Shown one piece after another: positions 1-5,600 of a DNA stretch of 6,414 bases. A program made the translations under genes and the position numbers. The stretch comes from an uncultured Lachnospiraceae bacterium. Lineage in GTDB: Bacteria > Bacillota > Clostridia > Lachnospirales > Lachnospiraceae. The notes under the pieces are model-generated. The model saw nothing but the letters and a program-made list of their open reading frames with translations, was not told where the DNA came from and searched no databases. How positions within the stretch are numbered: the stretch's first letter is position 1; every line of letters begins with the position of its first letter. The DNA is taken from the NCBI GenBank assembly GCA_902783095.1, contig CACZPX010000231.1:1-6414 (forward strand), written 5' to 3'.

Positions 1-986
1 ATCTGCTCCGCCCACATCTTTGCCGGCACGGAATTGTTGATGTCCAGAAGCGTTACGGCGTCATTGCTCACGCAGGCGCCGATGTACTCGCTCAGCGTGC
101 CGTAAATATCCACCTCGCAGCTTACCGGGATCCCGCGCGCGGCCAGGCGGGAGTTGACGTAGCAGGGCTCAAAGCCGAACTGCTCCGGGAAGGCCGGCCA
201 GCACTTGTCCGCAAAGGCCACGTACTTGCGCGCCCCCTTGTGCGCCTCTGCCCAGTCCAAAAGCGTCAGTTCAAACTGCGCCATGCGCTCCAGCATGTCG
301 GGAAAGTATTTCCCCTCGCCCATCTCCGCGGCCATATCGGCGCAGACGTCCGGAATGCGCGGATCGTTGGCGTGGGCCCTGTAGCTGACCAGCAGGTCCA
401 GTTCGGAATTCTCCTCGATCTCCACGCCCAGCTCGTACAGCCCCTTAATAGGCGCGTTGCAGGCAAAAAAGTCCTGCGGACGCGGGCCGAAAGAGATGAT
501 CTTCAGGTTTTTCACGCCGATCACGGCGCGGGCCACCGGCACAAAGTCCGCGATCATCTTTGCGATGTCTTCCGCCGTTCCCACGGGATAGGCGGGAATG
601 TAGGCCGGCAGATGCCGCATGCCCAGGTTATAGGAGCAGTTGAGCATCCCGCAGTAGGCGTCGCCGCGGCCGTTGATCAGGTCGCCGTCGCCCTCGGCCG
701 CCGCCACGAACATGCAGGGCTCCTCAAAATACTTCGCGATCAGCGTCTCCGGCGTCTCCGGGCCGAAATTGCCCAAAAACACCACCAGCGCGTTGCAGCC
801 GGCCGCCTTTACGTCCGCCACGGCGGCAAGCGCGTCGTTTTCATTCTCCACGGTCACCGGGCATTCGTACAGCCCGTCCCCGCATACCGCCTTGATGTTG
901 GCCCGGCGCATCTCCGAGAGCGTGCGCGGGAAACAGTCGCGGGATACGGCAATGACGCCAAGTTTAACTTCCGGAATATTCTGCAT
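1..986 (-). CDS. L-fucose/L-arabinose isomerase-family protein (3' end outside window)
   Basis: The frame is open from the ATG at 986-984 to the window edge and gives 328 residues without a stop; the C-terminus lies outside. Aldose-ketose isomerases of this family interconvert sugars such as L-fucose/L-fuculose or L-arabinose/L-ribulose with a divalent metal, in the cytoplasm. Visible family signs are an N-terminal alpha/beta region (LGVIAVSRDCFPRT near 9-22, NALVVFLGNFGPETPE near 65-80) and a late block with KCWPAF (261-266), SRLAARGIP (279-287), CEVDIYGTLS (290-299) and TLLDINN (312-318). E291 and D315 align by pattern with the two acidic metal ligands of FucI; the third ligand, a C-terminal histidine, would be outside. 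The start is fixed by AGGAGG at 997-992, five bases upstream. The gene follows the phosphatase gene by 80 nt with no clear terminator or promoter between. The family is confident, but the sugar cannot be decided from this part. Confidence 0.85.
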   Translation of the reverse strand, partial: MQNIPEVKLGVIAVSRDCFPRTLSEMRRANIKAVCGDGLYECPVTVENENDALAAVADVKAAGCNALVVFLGNFGPETPETLIAKYFEEPCMFVAAAEGDGDLINGRGDAYCGMLNCSYNLGMRHLPAYIPAYPVGTAEDIAKMIADFVPVARAVIGVKNLKIISFGPRPQDFFACNAPIKGLYELGVEIEENSELDLLVSYRAHANDPRIPDVCADMAAEMGEGKYFPDMLERMAQFELTLLDWAEAHKGARKYVAFADKCWPAFPEQFGFEPCYVNSRLAARGIPVSCEVDIYGTLSEYIGACVSNDAVTLLDINNSVPAKMWAEQ

Positions 987-991
987 GATTT

Positions 992-997
992 TCCTCC
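992..997 (-). promoter_or_regulatory. Ribosome binding site of the isomerase gene
   Basis: AGGAGG lies five bases before the ATG at 986-984. A second ATG at 1004-1002 is in another frame and is not used for this protein. Confidence 0.85.
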
Positions 998-1024
998 TGC
1001 ATATGTTTTTTATCTCTCCTTCAG

Positions 1025-1055
1025 CCGGCCGGGCCCGCCCCGGTGGGGCAGCCGG
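1025..1055 (-). repeat. GC-rich inverted repeat between phosphatase and isomerase genes
   Basis: In the 80-nt gap the transcript can form an inner hairpin, GCCCC-ACC-GGGGC (1049-1037), enclosed by CCGGC/GCCGG arms. No U-run follows, so it is not a convincing intrinsic terminator. It could stabilise or process an mRNA carrying both genes, attenuate read-through, or have no role. No good -35/-10 pair for the isomerase was seen in the gap. Confidence 0.4.
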
Positions 1056-1066
1056 ACCGCCTGCCT

Positions 1067-2908
1067 TCATTCTTCCTCTGACCGGTCCATGCCGCTTGCC
1101 GCCGTCTCCGGCCCGTCCGGTCCCGGCGTTTTTTCCGGCCCCGCGTAGGAGAGACAGAGCATGGTCAGATCGTCAAACTGCTCCGCGTCCTGCACAAAGG
1201 CGTCCACCGCCGCGCGGACGTTCTGCAGCACCTCCTTCGGCGCCGCCGCGGGCTCCCGGTTCAGCGCCGCCAGCATCCGGTCCGTCCCGAACATCTTCTC
1301 TTCGGCGTCGTTTGCCTCCGGCAGACCGTCCGTGTACACGAACAGCTTTGCCCCGGGTTCCAGCATCAGCTCATACTCCCGGTAGCGGATCCCCGCCATG
1401 CCGCCTATCACAAACCCGTGCTTGTCTTTCAGCAGTTCAAAGCTGCCGCCCGGCCGGTACAGCGCCGGATACTCATGTCCGGCGTTGGCGGCGACCAGCT
1501 TCCCGGTGGAGATCTCCAGCACGCCCAGCCAGACGCTTACGAACATCTCTTCCGGATTTCTGGCGCAGATCTGCTCGTTCACCCTGCGCAGCACCTCCGC
1601 CGGGCCGGTCCCGCTCTCCGCCGCGTTGTGGATCAGGATCATGGAGACCATCATGAACAGCGCCGCCGGCACGCCCTTTCCGGACACGTCCGCGATCAGC
1701 AGGGCCAGATGGTCCTCGTCTATCATAAAGAAATCATAGAAATCACCGCCCACCTCTTTGGCGGGATCCATGCTGGCATACAGGTCGAACTCCCTGCGTT
1801 CCGGGAAGGGCGGGAAGATGTTGGGCAGCGTGTTGGCCTGGATGCGCGCGGCCAGCTCCAGTTCCGCGCCGATCCGCTGCTTTTCCGCCGTGATCGTCTC
1901 AATGCGGTGCAGGTAGTCGTCGATCTCTTCGGTCAGCTCCGTCACGTCGCGGGAAAGCTCCCCGATCTCGTTGCGGGCGCGCACCGCGCCCAGATCCTCC
2001 CGGACCGCCGCACTGTCCTTGTTCTCCTTGTACAGCCGGATGTTTTTCTGGACCTTCCGCAGCGGCTGCAGCACAAAGAAGAACAGCATGGTCAGGCACA
2101 GCGCGGACAGGAAGATCTGATGCAGGACCGCCGTGGCCGTCCCGCTGCCGGTCATTGCCTTGATCTCCGCCTGCATGGCGGACAGGTCGTAGGTGAGACC
2201 GATCAGCACGGACTTGCCGTCGATGGTCCCCAGATTGGCATAGTAGTCCACGTAGTCGCCCGCGTCCGCCAGATGGCCGAAATGGGAGCAGGCATAGCGC
2301 ATGGCCTCCTGCTGGCTTTCGGAGACGGAGACCTCCACCCCCAGCGGATAGACCTGCCCGTACTGCGTGCCGCGCGCGGCGCCCTCGTCCGCTGCGCTGA
2401 GCAGGAAAAACTGCCGGTCATAGGGCTCCTCCGTTAGGACGCAGAACAGAAAGTCGCAGTGGTACGCGCGTTTGATCTGGTTGAGGCGGGAGGTGAGCCA
2501 GGAATAGACCACCTCCGCGTAGAGTTTCTGATCCTCTTTGGGAAGCGCCTGCAGCCTGGTGCTGCTCGCGTATTTCATCTGCAGGTCCGGATGGCGTTCA
2601 GCCAGCAGCCTGGCCTTCTCCTCCGTGCGCGTCCCTGCGGAGAAAGTCACGTCGTATTCGATATCCATGCCGGTGTACTTCTGCGACCAGTACCGCAGCA
2701 GAAAACCGTACCCCGGGTACTCCTTTACCGCCGCGATCACCTCCGCCGCGGTATTTGCCGCCAACGCCTCCATCTGCGTCTGCACGCTCTCGTTGGAGAC
2801 CGTACGCTGCGTAAAAAAGGTGATGACGCCCGTCGTGAGCACGCCCAGTATAAACAGGACTGCAACCTGCGGAATGATGCCGATCTGTTTCTTTTCCTGT
2901 TTTTCCAC
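1067..2908 (-). CDS. Membrane-anchored SpoIIE/PP2C-type serine/threonine phosphatase with extracytoplasmic sensor
   Basis: This 613-residue protein probably dephosphorylates a serine or threonine phosphoprotein. In the RsbU/SpoIIE family the usual substrate is an anti-anti-sigma factor of the STAS type. In order: a short basic N-terminus, membrane helix 1 (about 9-33), an extracytoplasmic region (about 34-257) with no motif I recognise, membrane helix 2 (about 260-282), a HAMP-like/coiled-coil linker (about 283-345) running into AELELAARIQANTLP (348-362), then the phosphatase domain. The domain shows EVGGDFYDFF (D389), ADVSGKGVPAALF (D407), NAGHEYP, VYTDGLPEA (D527) and QFDDLTML (D579, D580), the expected metal-binding acids, so it should be active. 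The frame stays open 64 codons further upstream, but those codons run across the promoter and GGAGGA lies eight bases before the GTG at 2908-2906, so that GTG is taken as the start. The C-terminal tail after about 590 is Pro/Gly/Glu-rich and probably disordered. It has its own promoter and lies downstream of two terminators. Confidence 0.92.
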   Translation of the reverse strand: MEKQEKKQIGIIPQVAVLFILGVLTTGVITFFTQRTVSNESVQTQMEALAANTAAEVIAAVKEYPGYGFLLRYWSQKYTGMDIEYDVTFSAGTRTEEKARLLAERHPDLQMKYASSTRLQALPKEDQKLYAEVVYSWLTSRLNQIKRAYHCDFLFCVLTEEPYDRQFFLLSAADEGAARGTQYGQVYPLGVEVSVSESQQEAMRYACSHFGHLADAGDYVDYYANLGTIDGKSVLIGLTYDLSAMQAEIKAMTGSGTATAVLHQIFLSALCLTMLFFFVLQPLRKVQKNIRLYKENKDSAAVREDLGAVRARNEIGELSRDVTELTEEIDDYLHRIETITAEKQRIGAELELAARIQANTLPNIFPPFPERREFDLYASMDPAKEVGGDFYDFFMIDEDHLALLIADVSGKGVPAALFMMVSMILIHNAAESGTGPAEVLRRVNEQICARNPEEMFVSVWLGVLEISTGKLVAANAGHEYPALYRPGGSFELLKDKHGFVIGGMAGIRYREYELMLEPGAKLFVYTDGLPEANDAEEKMFGTDRMLAALNREPAAAPKEVLQNVRAAVDAFVQDAEQFDDLTMLCLSYAGPEKTPGPDGPETAASGMDRSEEE

Positions 2909-2916
2909 TGCCCTGC

Positions 2917-2922
2917 TCCTCC
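2917..2922 (-). promoter_or_regulatory. Ribosome binding site that fixes a GTG start for the phosphatase
   Basis: GGAGGA lies eight bases before the GTG at 2908-2906. No comparable site precedes the upstream in-frame start at 3100. A small hairpin, CCGG-AGA-CCGG, overlaps the upstream edge of this site and may modestly limit access. Confidence 0.8.
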
Positions 2923-2964
2923 GGTCTCCGGCGCCGCGAAACGGTCCCGCGCCGCGGACTTTCC

Positions 2965-2974
2965 CGTATATACG
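2965..2974. repeat. Perfect 10-bp palindrome at the predicted transcription start
   Basis: CGTATATACG is its own reverse complement and sits just downstream of the -10 element, centred on the predicted +1. This is a usual position for a repressor operator. No known regulator site was recognised. Confidence 0.4.
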
Positions 2975-2975
2975 A

Positions 2976-3004
2976 ACTATAGTTTTCCTGTCCCGCTTTG
3001 ACAA
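2976..3004 (-). promoter_or_regulatory. Sigma-A-type promoter of the phosphatase gene
   Basis: TTGTCA (3004-2999), a 17-bp spacer and TATAGT (2981-2976) make a good vegetative promoter on the minus strand. The predicted transcription start is near 2969, giving a leader of about 60 nt before the GTG. The upstream part of the long open frame would not be on this transcript, which supports the shorter protein. Confidence 0.75.
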
Positions 3005-3016
3005 GCGGAACGTGCG

Positions 3017-3041
3017 CCGTTTTTGCGGCTGACCGTTTTTG
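3017..3041 (-). repeat. Two direct repeats with A-tracts upstream of the phosphatase promoter
   Basis: CAAAAACGG occurs twice on the minus strand (3041-3033 and 3025-3017), with equivalent positions 16 bp apart, ending 12 bases upstream of the -35. This could be an UP-element-like or activator-binding region. The 16-bp step is not an integral number of helical turns, so one protein face binding both copies is not obvious. Confidence 0.4.
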
Positions 3042-3139
3042 TGCCGGTCCTCATAAGCCGTCCGCGGACACCCCAGAATGATTTTATCGTCTGCGGGCAA
3101 AAAAGTCCATAAAATGTCTGCCCGCGGGCTTCACAACGC

Positions 3140-3169
3140 AAAAAACCCGGCGGCGTTTCCGCAGCCGGG
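3140..3169 (-). terminator. Second intrinsic terminator after the XRE-HisKA-REC gene
   Basis: On the minus strand CCCGGC pairs with GCCGGG (3169-3164 with 3151-3146), with GCG/CGC inside after one mismatch and a GAAA loop, followed by six T (3145-3140). It backs up the terminator just upstream. Confidence 0.85.
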
Positions 3170-3180
3170 CCCGGCATATG

Positions 3181-3211
3181 ATAAAACGGACAGCCGTTTC
3201 TACGGCTGTCC
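3181..3211 (-). terminator. First intrinsic terminator after the XRE-HisKA-REC gene
   Basis: A perfect 10-bp stem, GGACAGCCGT/ACGGCTGTCC (3211-3202 with 3197-3188), has a four-base loop and is followed by GTTTTAT. It starts three bases after the TAA of the upstream gene. Confidence 0.9.
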
Positions 3212-3214
3212 CCG

Positions 3215-4123
3215 TTATTTCATTACCTCGTCCATCATCGCCAGCAGCCGGTCTATGCGGACCGGTTTTTCCACAAAGCCGTCCATGCCGACCGCATGCG
3301 CGGCGCGACGTTCCTTCTCATAGACGTTCGCGCTCACCGCGATGATCGGGATCCCCGCCTTCCTGGGATCCGCCATGGCCCGGATCCTGCGCGCCGCCTC
3401 CAGGCCGTCCATCTCCGGCATCATGATGTCCATCAGGACCAGGTCATAAAAGCCGGCCGGCGCCTCTTCCATCATGCTTACGCAGACCGCGCCGTTCTCC
3501 GCAAAGAAGCTCTCGGCCCCTGTCTGCTTTAGGATCTCCGCCAGGATCTCCCGGTTCACCTGGATATCCTCCGCCACCAGGACCCGTCTTCCCGAAAAGT
3601 CATAGTTTTCCAGGGCGTTCTTTCTGGCGTCCGCCCGCTGATTTAGGTATTCCTCCAGTTCCCGCACGTCCGCGGGGCGCGCCTGCTCCCCGCTGCCCGC
3701 CTGTTCCTGGTCCGTGACCTGCATCAGCCGTTCCACGGTCTGCAGCAGGTATTCTCCCGAAAGCCGTATGCTCTCCAGGTAGCGTTCCAGCTGCTCGGGC
3801 GATCCGCTGTGGACCCTGGCCAGGTTTGCGCAGCCGAGGATGATGTGCAGGGGCGTGCGGATGTCGTGCGTCATCCCGAAGATCTGCAGCAGCCTGGACG
3901 GCCGTCCCTCTCCGATGCTCGCTCGCAGCAGATCGTTTGCCGTCACGCCCAGGATATCCGCCAGTTTCGGATAGAGCGCCATGTCAGGATAGGACAGATC
4001 CCGCTCCCACTTGGAAACGGCCTTGTCCGTCACGCCCAGTTTCTTTGCCAGTCCGGCCTGCGTCAGTTCATTCTGCATCCGGAGCGCACGTATGTAAGAC
4101 CCAAACGTAGAATGCTTTTCCAT
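3215..4123 (-). CDS. XRE DNA-binding / HisKA / receiver fusion protein lacking a kinase ATPase domain
   Basis: This 302-residue cytoplasmic signalling protein combines three parts. Residues 7-68 form an XRE/Cro-type helix-turn-helix (IRALRMQNELTQAGLAKKLG, KAVSKWE, YPKLADILGVTANDLL). Residues about 78-136 resemble the HisKA dimerisation helices of hybrid kinases, with an intact H-box THDIRTPLHIILG (H86). Residues about 176-302 form a receiver: acid pair E185/D186, phosphoacceptor D232 in LVLMDIMMPEMDG, S264, and K286 in VEKPVR. All receiver key residues are present. Only about 40 residues, poor in recognisable motifs, separate the HisKA part from the receiver; the HATPase domain (N, G1, F and G2 boxes) is absent, so the protein cannot phosphorylate itself as a normal kinase. 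It may accept phosphate from another kinase and switch DNA binding. The start is the ATG at 4123-4121, with GGAGGT five bases upstream; an in-frame ATG nine codons earlier has no such site. Two terminators follow. Confidence 0.88.
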   Translation of the reverse strand: MEKHSTFGSYIRALRMQNELTQAGLAKKLGVTDKAVSKWERDLSYPDMALYPKLADILGVTANDLLRASIGEGRPSRLLQIFGMTHDIRTPLHIILGCANLARVHSGSPEQLERYLESIRLSGEYLLQTVERLMQVTDQEQAGSGEQARPADVRELEEYLNQRADARKNALENYDFSGRRVLVAEDIQVNREILAEILKQTGAESFFAENGAVCVSMMEEAPAGFYDLVLMDIMMPEMDGLEAARRIRAMADPRKAGIPIIAVSANVYEKERRAAHAVGMDGFVEKPVRIDRLLAMMDEVMK

Positions 4124-4128
4124 GTTGT

Positions 4129-4134
4129 ACCTCC
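4129..4134 (-). promoter_or_regulatory. Ribosome binding site that fixes the start of the XRE-HisKA-REC gene
   Basis: GGAGGT lies five bases before the ATG at 4123-4121. The alternative ATG at 4150-4148 overlaps the proposed -10 region and has no GGAGG before it. Confidence 0.8.
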
Positions 4135-4151
4135 ATGGAAACCATACCATG
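4134..4151. repeat. Inverted repeat over the -10 region of the XRE gene
   Basis: CATGG-N8-CCATG forms two half sites that bracket the proposed -10 hexamer. XRE-family regulators often repress their own promoter from such a site, so autoregulation is a possibility. Five-bp arms can also arise by chance. Confidence 0.3.
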
Positions 4152-4169
4152 CCGCCGGCTTCGGCACAA
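4141..4169 (-). promoter_or_regulatory. Possible extended -10 promoter for the XRE-HisKA-REC gene
   Basis: TTGTGC (4169-4164), a 17-bp spacer and TGG-TATGGT (the -10 hexamer at 4146-4141) fit an extended -10 promoter with a weak -35. The start of transcription would fall close to the Shine-Dalgarno, leaving a leader of about 11 nt. No clear terminator separates the CorA gene upstream, so read-through from it is also possible. Confidence 0.35.
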
Positions 4170-4246
4170 TCGACTGTTGGTTTACCCGCAGCGCCGCGTG
4201 CTTTTGCCTGCTGCCAGCCGGCCCGGCACAGTCCCGCATACGGGTG

Positions 4247-5167
4247 CTACAGCCACTTTTTCTTTTTAAAATAGGCCAGGCAGCCCAGCGCGATGGCCAG
4301 GCTCACCAGGATCACCACCGGGTAGCTCCACTTGTACTCCAGCTCCGGCATATAGCGGAAGTTCATGCCGTACCAGCCCGTCAGCAGGGTGAGCGGCGTA
4401 AAAATGGTGGTGATGACCGTAAGCAGCGTCATGATCCGGTTCTGCTTTACGTCCACCCGGGTCTGGATCAGGTCCCGCAGCTGAACGGAGTAGTCCCGTA
4501 AGTTTGAGACCATCTCCCGCAGCCGCTCCACCCGCACGCTGAACATATGAAAATACCGCAGGTTTTCCTCCGCAAAAAACTCGTTCTCATTTTCTTCCAG
4601 CTCCTGCCCCAGGTCCAGCAGCTGGCTGTAGTGCAGGTCCATTTCCAGCAGATTGCCGCGCACCTCGTTCAATTCCGCCAGGACCGGCTCCGCCTCCCCG
4701 TTCAGGATCTCGTCCTCCAGCTTTTCCAGCAGCAGTTCCACCCGGTTCAGCCGCGACTGGTCCGGCGCGATGATCTGCTCCAGAAAGTCATACAAAAAAC
4801 GCTCCATCCCGGGCACGCGCCAGCGTTTGCGCTCCGCGACCGCCTCCGTTATGTGCAGGGCGAGGGTCCCGCCGTCCACAAAGACGATGCCCCGCTCGTC
4901 CAGACCGAACGCGAATTTCCCGGCCTCGTGATCCGGATCCCCCATCTGCGGCACGGCGATGCTGCCGGTCAGGGAATCGTAGCGGACCAAGGCGCGCGTG
5001 AGCGCCATGACGGCCGGCTCCTCCTCCGGCTCGATCTCCAAAGAGAACCGCTCTTCCTTTTTCTTCCACTCCTCCGGCGTCAGGATCGCCACAAACGGGG
5101 CCTCTCCGGAAAACAGCGCCGCCTCCGTGCAGCGCTCCAGTTTTTCTTTGATCAGGTAACCGGTCAT
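4247..5167 (-). CDS. CorA-family magnesium/divalent cation transporter
   Basis: This 306-residue inner-membrane channel of the CorA/MIT family probably carries Mg2+ or related divalent ions; selectivity cannot be read from sequence. The N-terminal cytoplasmic alpha/beta domain spans about 1-120. A long charged helical stalk follows (about 125-245, e.g. NRVELLLEKLEDEIL). Then comes membrane helix 1 (about 246-266), the signature YGMNF (266-270, GMN 267-269), a short outer loop with MPELEYKWSYP, and membrane helix 2 (about 282-300), ending in a basic tail, KKKKWL. Length and domain order are normal for the family. The frame is open 38 codons further upstream, but those codons run into the preceding terminator. 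GGAAGGAAGG sits just before the ATG at 5167-5165, so that start is chosen. The gene lies between a broken hydrolase and the XRE-HisKA-REC gene, 123 nt from the latter. No promoter was recognised directly upstream. Confidence 0.93.
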   Translation of the reverse strand: MTGYLIKEKLERCTEAALFSGEAPFVAILTPEEWKKKEERFSLEIEPEEEPAVMALTRALVRYDSLTGSIAVPQMGDPDHEAGKFAFGLDERGIVFVDGGTLALHITEAVAERKRWRVPGMERFLYDFLEQIIAPDQSRLNRVELLLEKLEDEILNGEAEPVLAELNEVRGNLLEMDLHYSQLLDLGQELEENENEFFAEENLRYFHMFSVRVERLREMVSNLRDYSVQLRDLIQTRVDVKQNRIMTLLTVITTIFTPLTLLTGWYGMNFRYMPELEYKWSYPVVILVSLAIALGCLAYFKKKKWL

Positions 5168-5169
5168 AA

Positions 5170-5179
5170 CCTTCCTTCC
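5170..5179 (-). promoter_or_regulatory. Ribosome binding site of the CorA gene
   Basis: Purine-rich GGAAGGAAGG ends two bases before the ATG at 5167-5165; its first GGAAGG is at a normal distance. It decides the start against in-frame upstream codons at 5194 and 5281. Confidence 0.7.
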
Positions 5180-5198
5180 GTTCCTTACGTACATGCCT

Positions 5199-5235
5199 GC
5201 CCGGCAAAGGCGGCTCTGTGCGAGCACAGCCGGGC
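5199..5235 (-). repeat. Nested inverted repeat in the leader of the CorA gene
   Basis: GCCCGGC and GCCGGGC (7-bp arms at 5235-5229 and 5205-5199) enclose a second inverted repeat, CTGTGC-TC-GCACAG (5229-5216). The whole could fold as a two-part stem in the RNA upstream of the CorA start, or the inner repeat could be a DNA operator. It is far too short for the known M-box Mg2+ riboswitch. No T-run follows. Confidence 0.45.
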
Positions 5236-5246
5236 TTGCCAAACAG

Positions 5247-5275
5247 AAAAACCGCGGGCATAGCAGCGCCCGCGG
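5247..5275 (-). terminator. Intrinsic terminator after the broken hydrolase
   Basis: CCGCGGGC (5275-5268) pairs perfectly with GCCCGCGG (5259-5252) across an eight-base loop and is followed by five T and then CTGTTT. It separates the hydrolase remnant and its strong promoter from the CorA gene. Confidence 0.88.
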
Positions 5276-5279
5276 CTTC

Positions 5280-5600
5280 AACGTCCGTCTGCATCTCCAC
5301 CCGGTTCACATAGAACTTAGCTTGCGGAAAGCTCCGGATCTCGCCGGAATGGTCACTGTGCTTATGGGTAAGGACGATCTTCGTCACCTGTTCCGGCTCA
5401 TAGCCCGCCGTTTTGAGCGCAGATACGCAGTCCTCGATCCATCTGCCCAGGTAGGAGCCGGCCTTACCGTCCCAGACGGCGCCGGGCGTCTCCTTGGGAA
5501 GGCCGGTATCCACCAGAATGACGTCGTCCCCCGTATCGATCACGTAATGATGACCATACGATGTCTGCCCCTTTCCGTTTTTACGCCACGTCAGGAAATA
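5280..5600 (-). pseudogene. Truncated metallo-beta-lactamase-fold hydrolase (N-terminal remnant)
   Basis: About 100 codons read as the first part of an MBL-fold hydrolase: HHYVIDTGDDVILVDTGLPKE, a central helix, then KIVLTHKHSDHSGEIRSFP with the metal-binding HxHxDH motif, and KFYVNRVEMQTD. The remaining ligands and about 130-150 residues normal for the family are missing: the frame runs directly into a terminator hairpin and then out of frame through the CorA gene. The front is also damaged. Family-like sequence continues upstream of the only possible start (GTG at 5543-5541, no Shine-Dalgarno nearby) until a TAA at 5603-5601, with no ATG, GTG or TTG in between. The ATG best placed after AAAGGGG (5557-5555) is in another frame and stops after five codons. 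A functional enzyme is very unlikely. The original substrate cannot be named. Confidence 0.75.

Noticed and set aside
1025..1055. Intrinsic terminator between phosphatase and isomerase
   Set aside because: The hairpin is GC-rich but no U-run follows it on the minus strand.
240..2437. Long plus-strand open frames (240-1148, 673-1656, 1418-2437)
   Set aside because: They lie opposite the isomerase and phosphatase genes. They are rich in Arg, Pro, His and Ser, show no domain and have no ribosome binding site; high GC leaves antisense frames open.
2909..3100. N-terminal extension of the phosphatase by 64 codons
   Set aside because: The extension runs upstream across the promoter, is low in hydrophobic residues and unlike the family, and its start has no good Shine-Dalgarno, whereas the GTG at 2908 does.
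3060..3129. GTCCGCGGAC and GCCCGCGGGC palindromes plus an AT-rich TAAAAT as a further promoter
   Set aside because: Short self-complementary GC strings are common at this base composition, and no -35 at proper spacing goes with the AT-rich hexamer.
5168..5246. M-box magnesium riboswitch upstream of corA
   Set aside because: The space is about 80 nt, roughly half of what the M-box needs, and its conserved core was not seen.
3809..5263. Plus-strand frames opposite CorA (4547-5263) and across the CorA/XRE boundary (3809-4501)
   Set aside because: They are rich in Gln, His, Arg and Leu, as expected for antisense readings of helical Glu/Leu-rich genes, with no motif or start signals.
5168..5281. 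N-terminal extension of CorA by 38 codons
   Set aside because: It would start inside the preceding terminator hairpin, and the Shine-Dalgarno and normal family length favour the ATG at 5167.
4788..5543. Intact 251-aa MBL-fold hydrolase
   Set aside because: Only the first part up to about 5280 resembles the family. The rest crosses a terminator and is an out-of-frame reading of the CorA gene, full of Gly and Arg.
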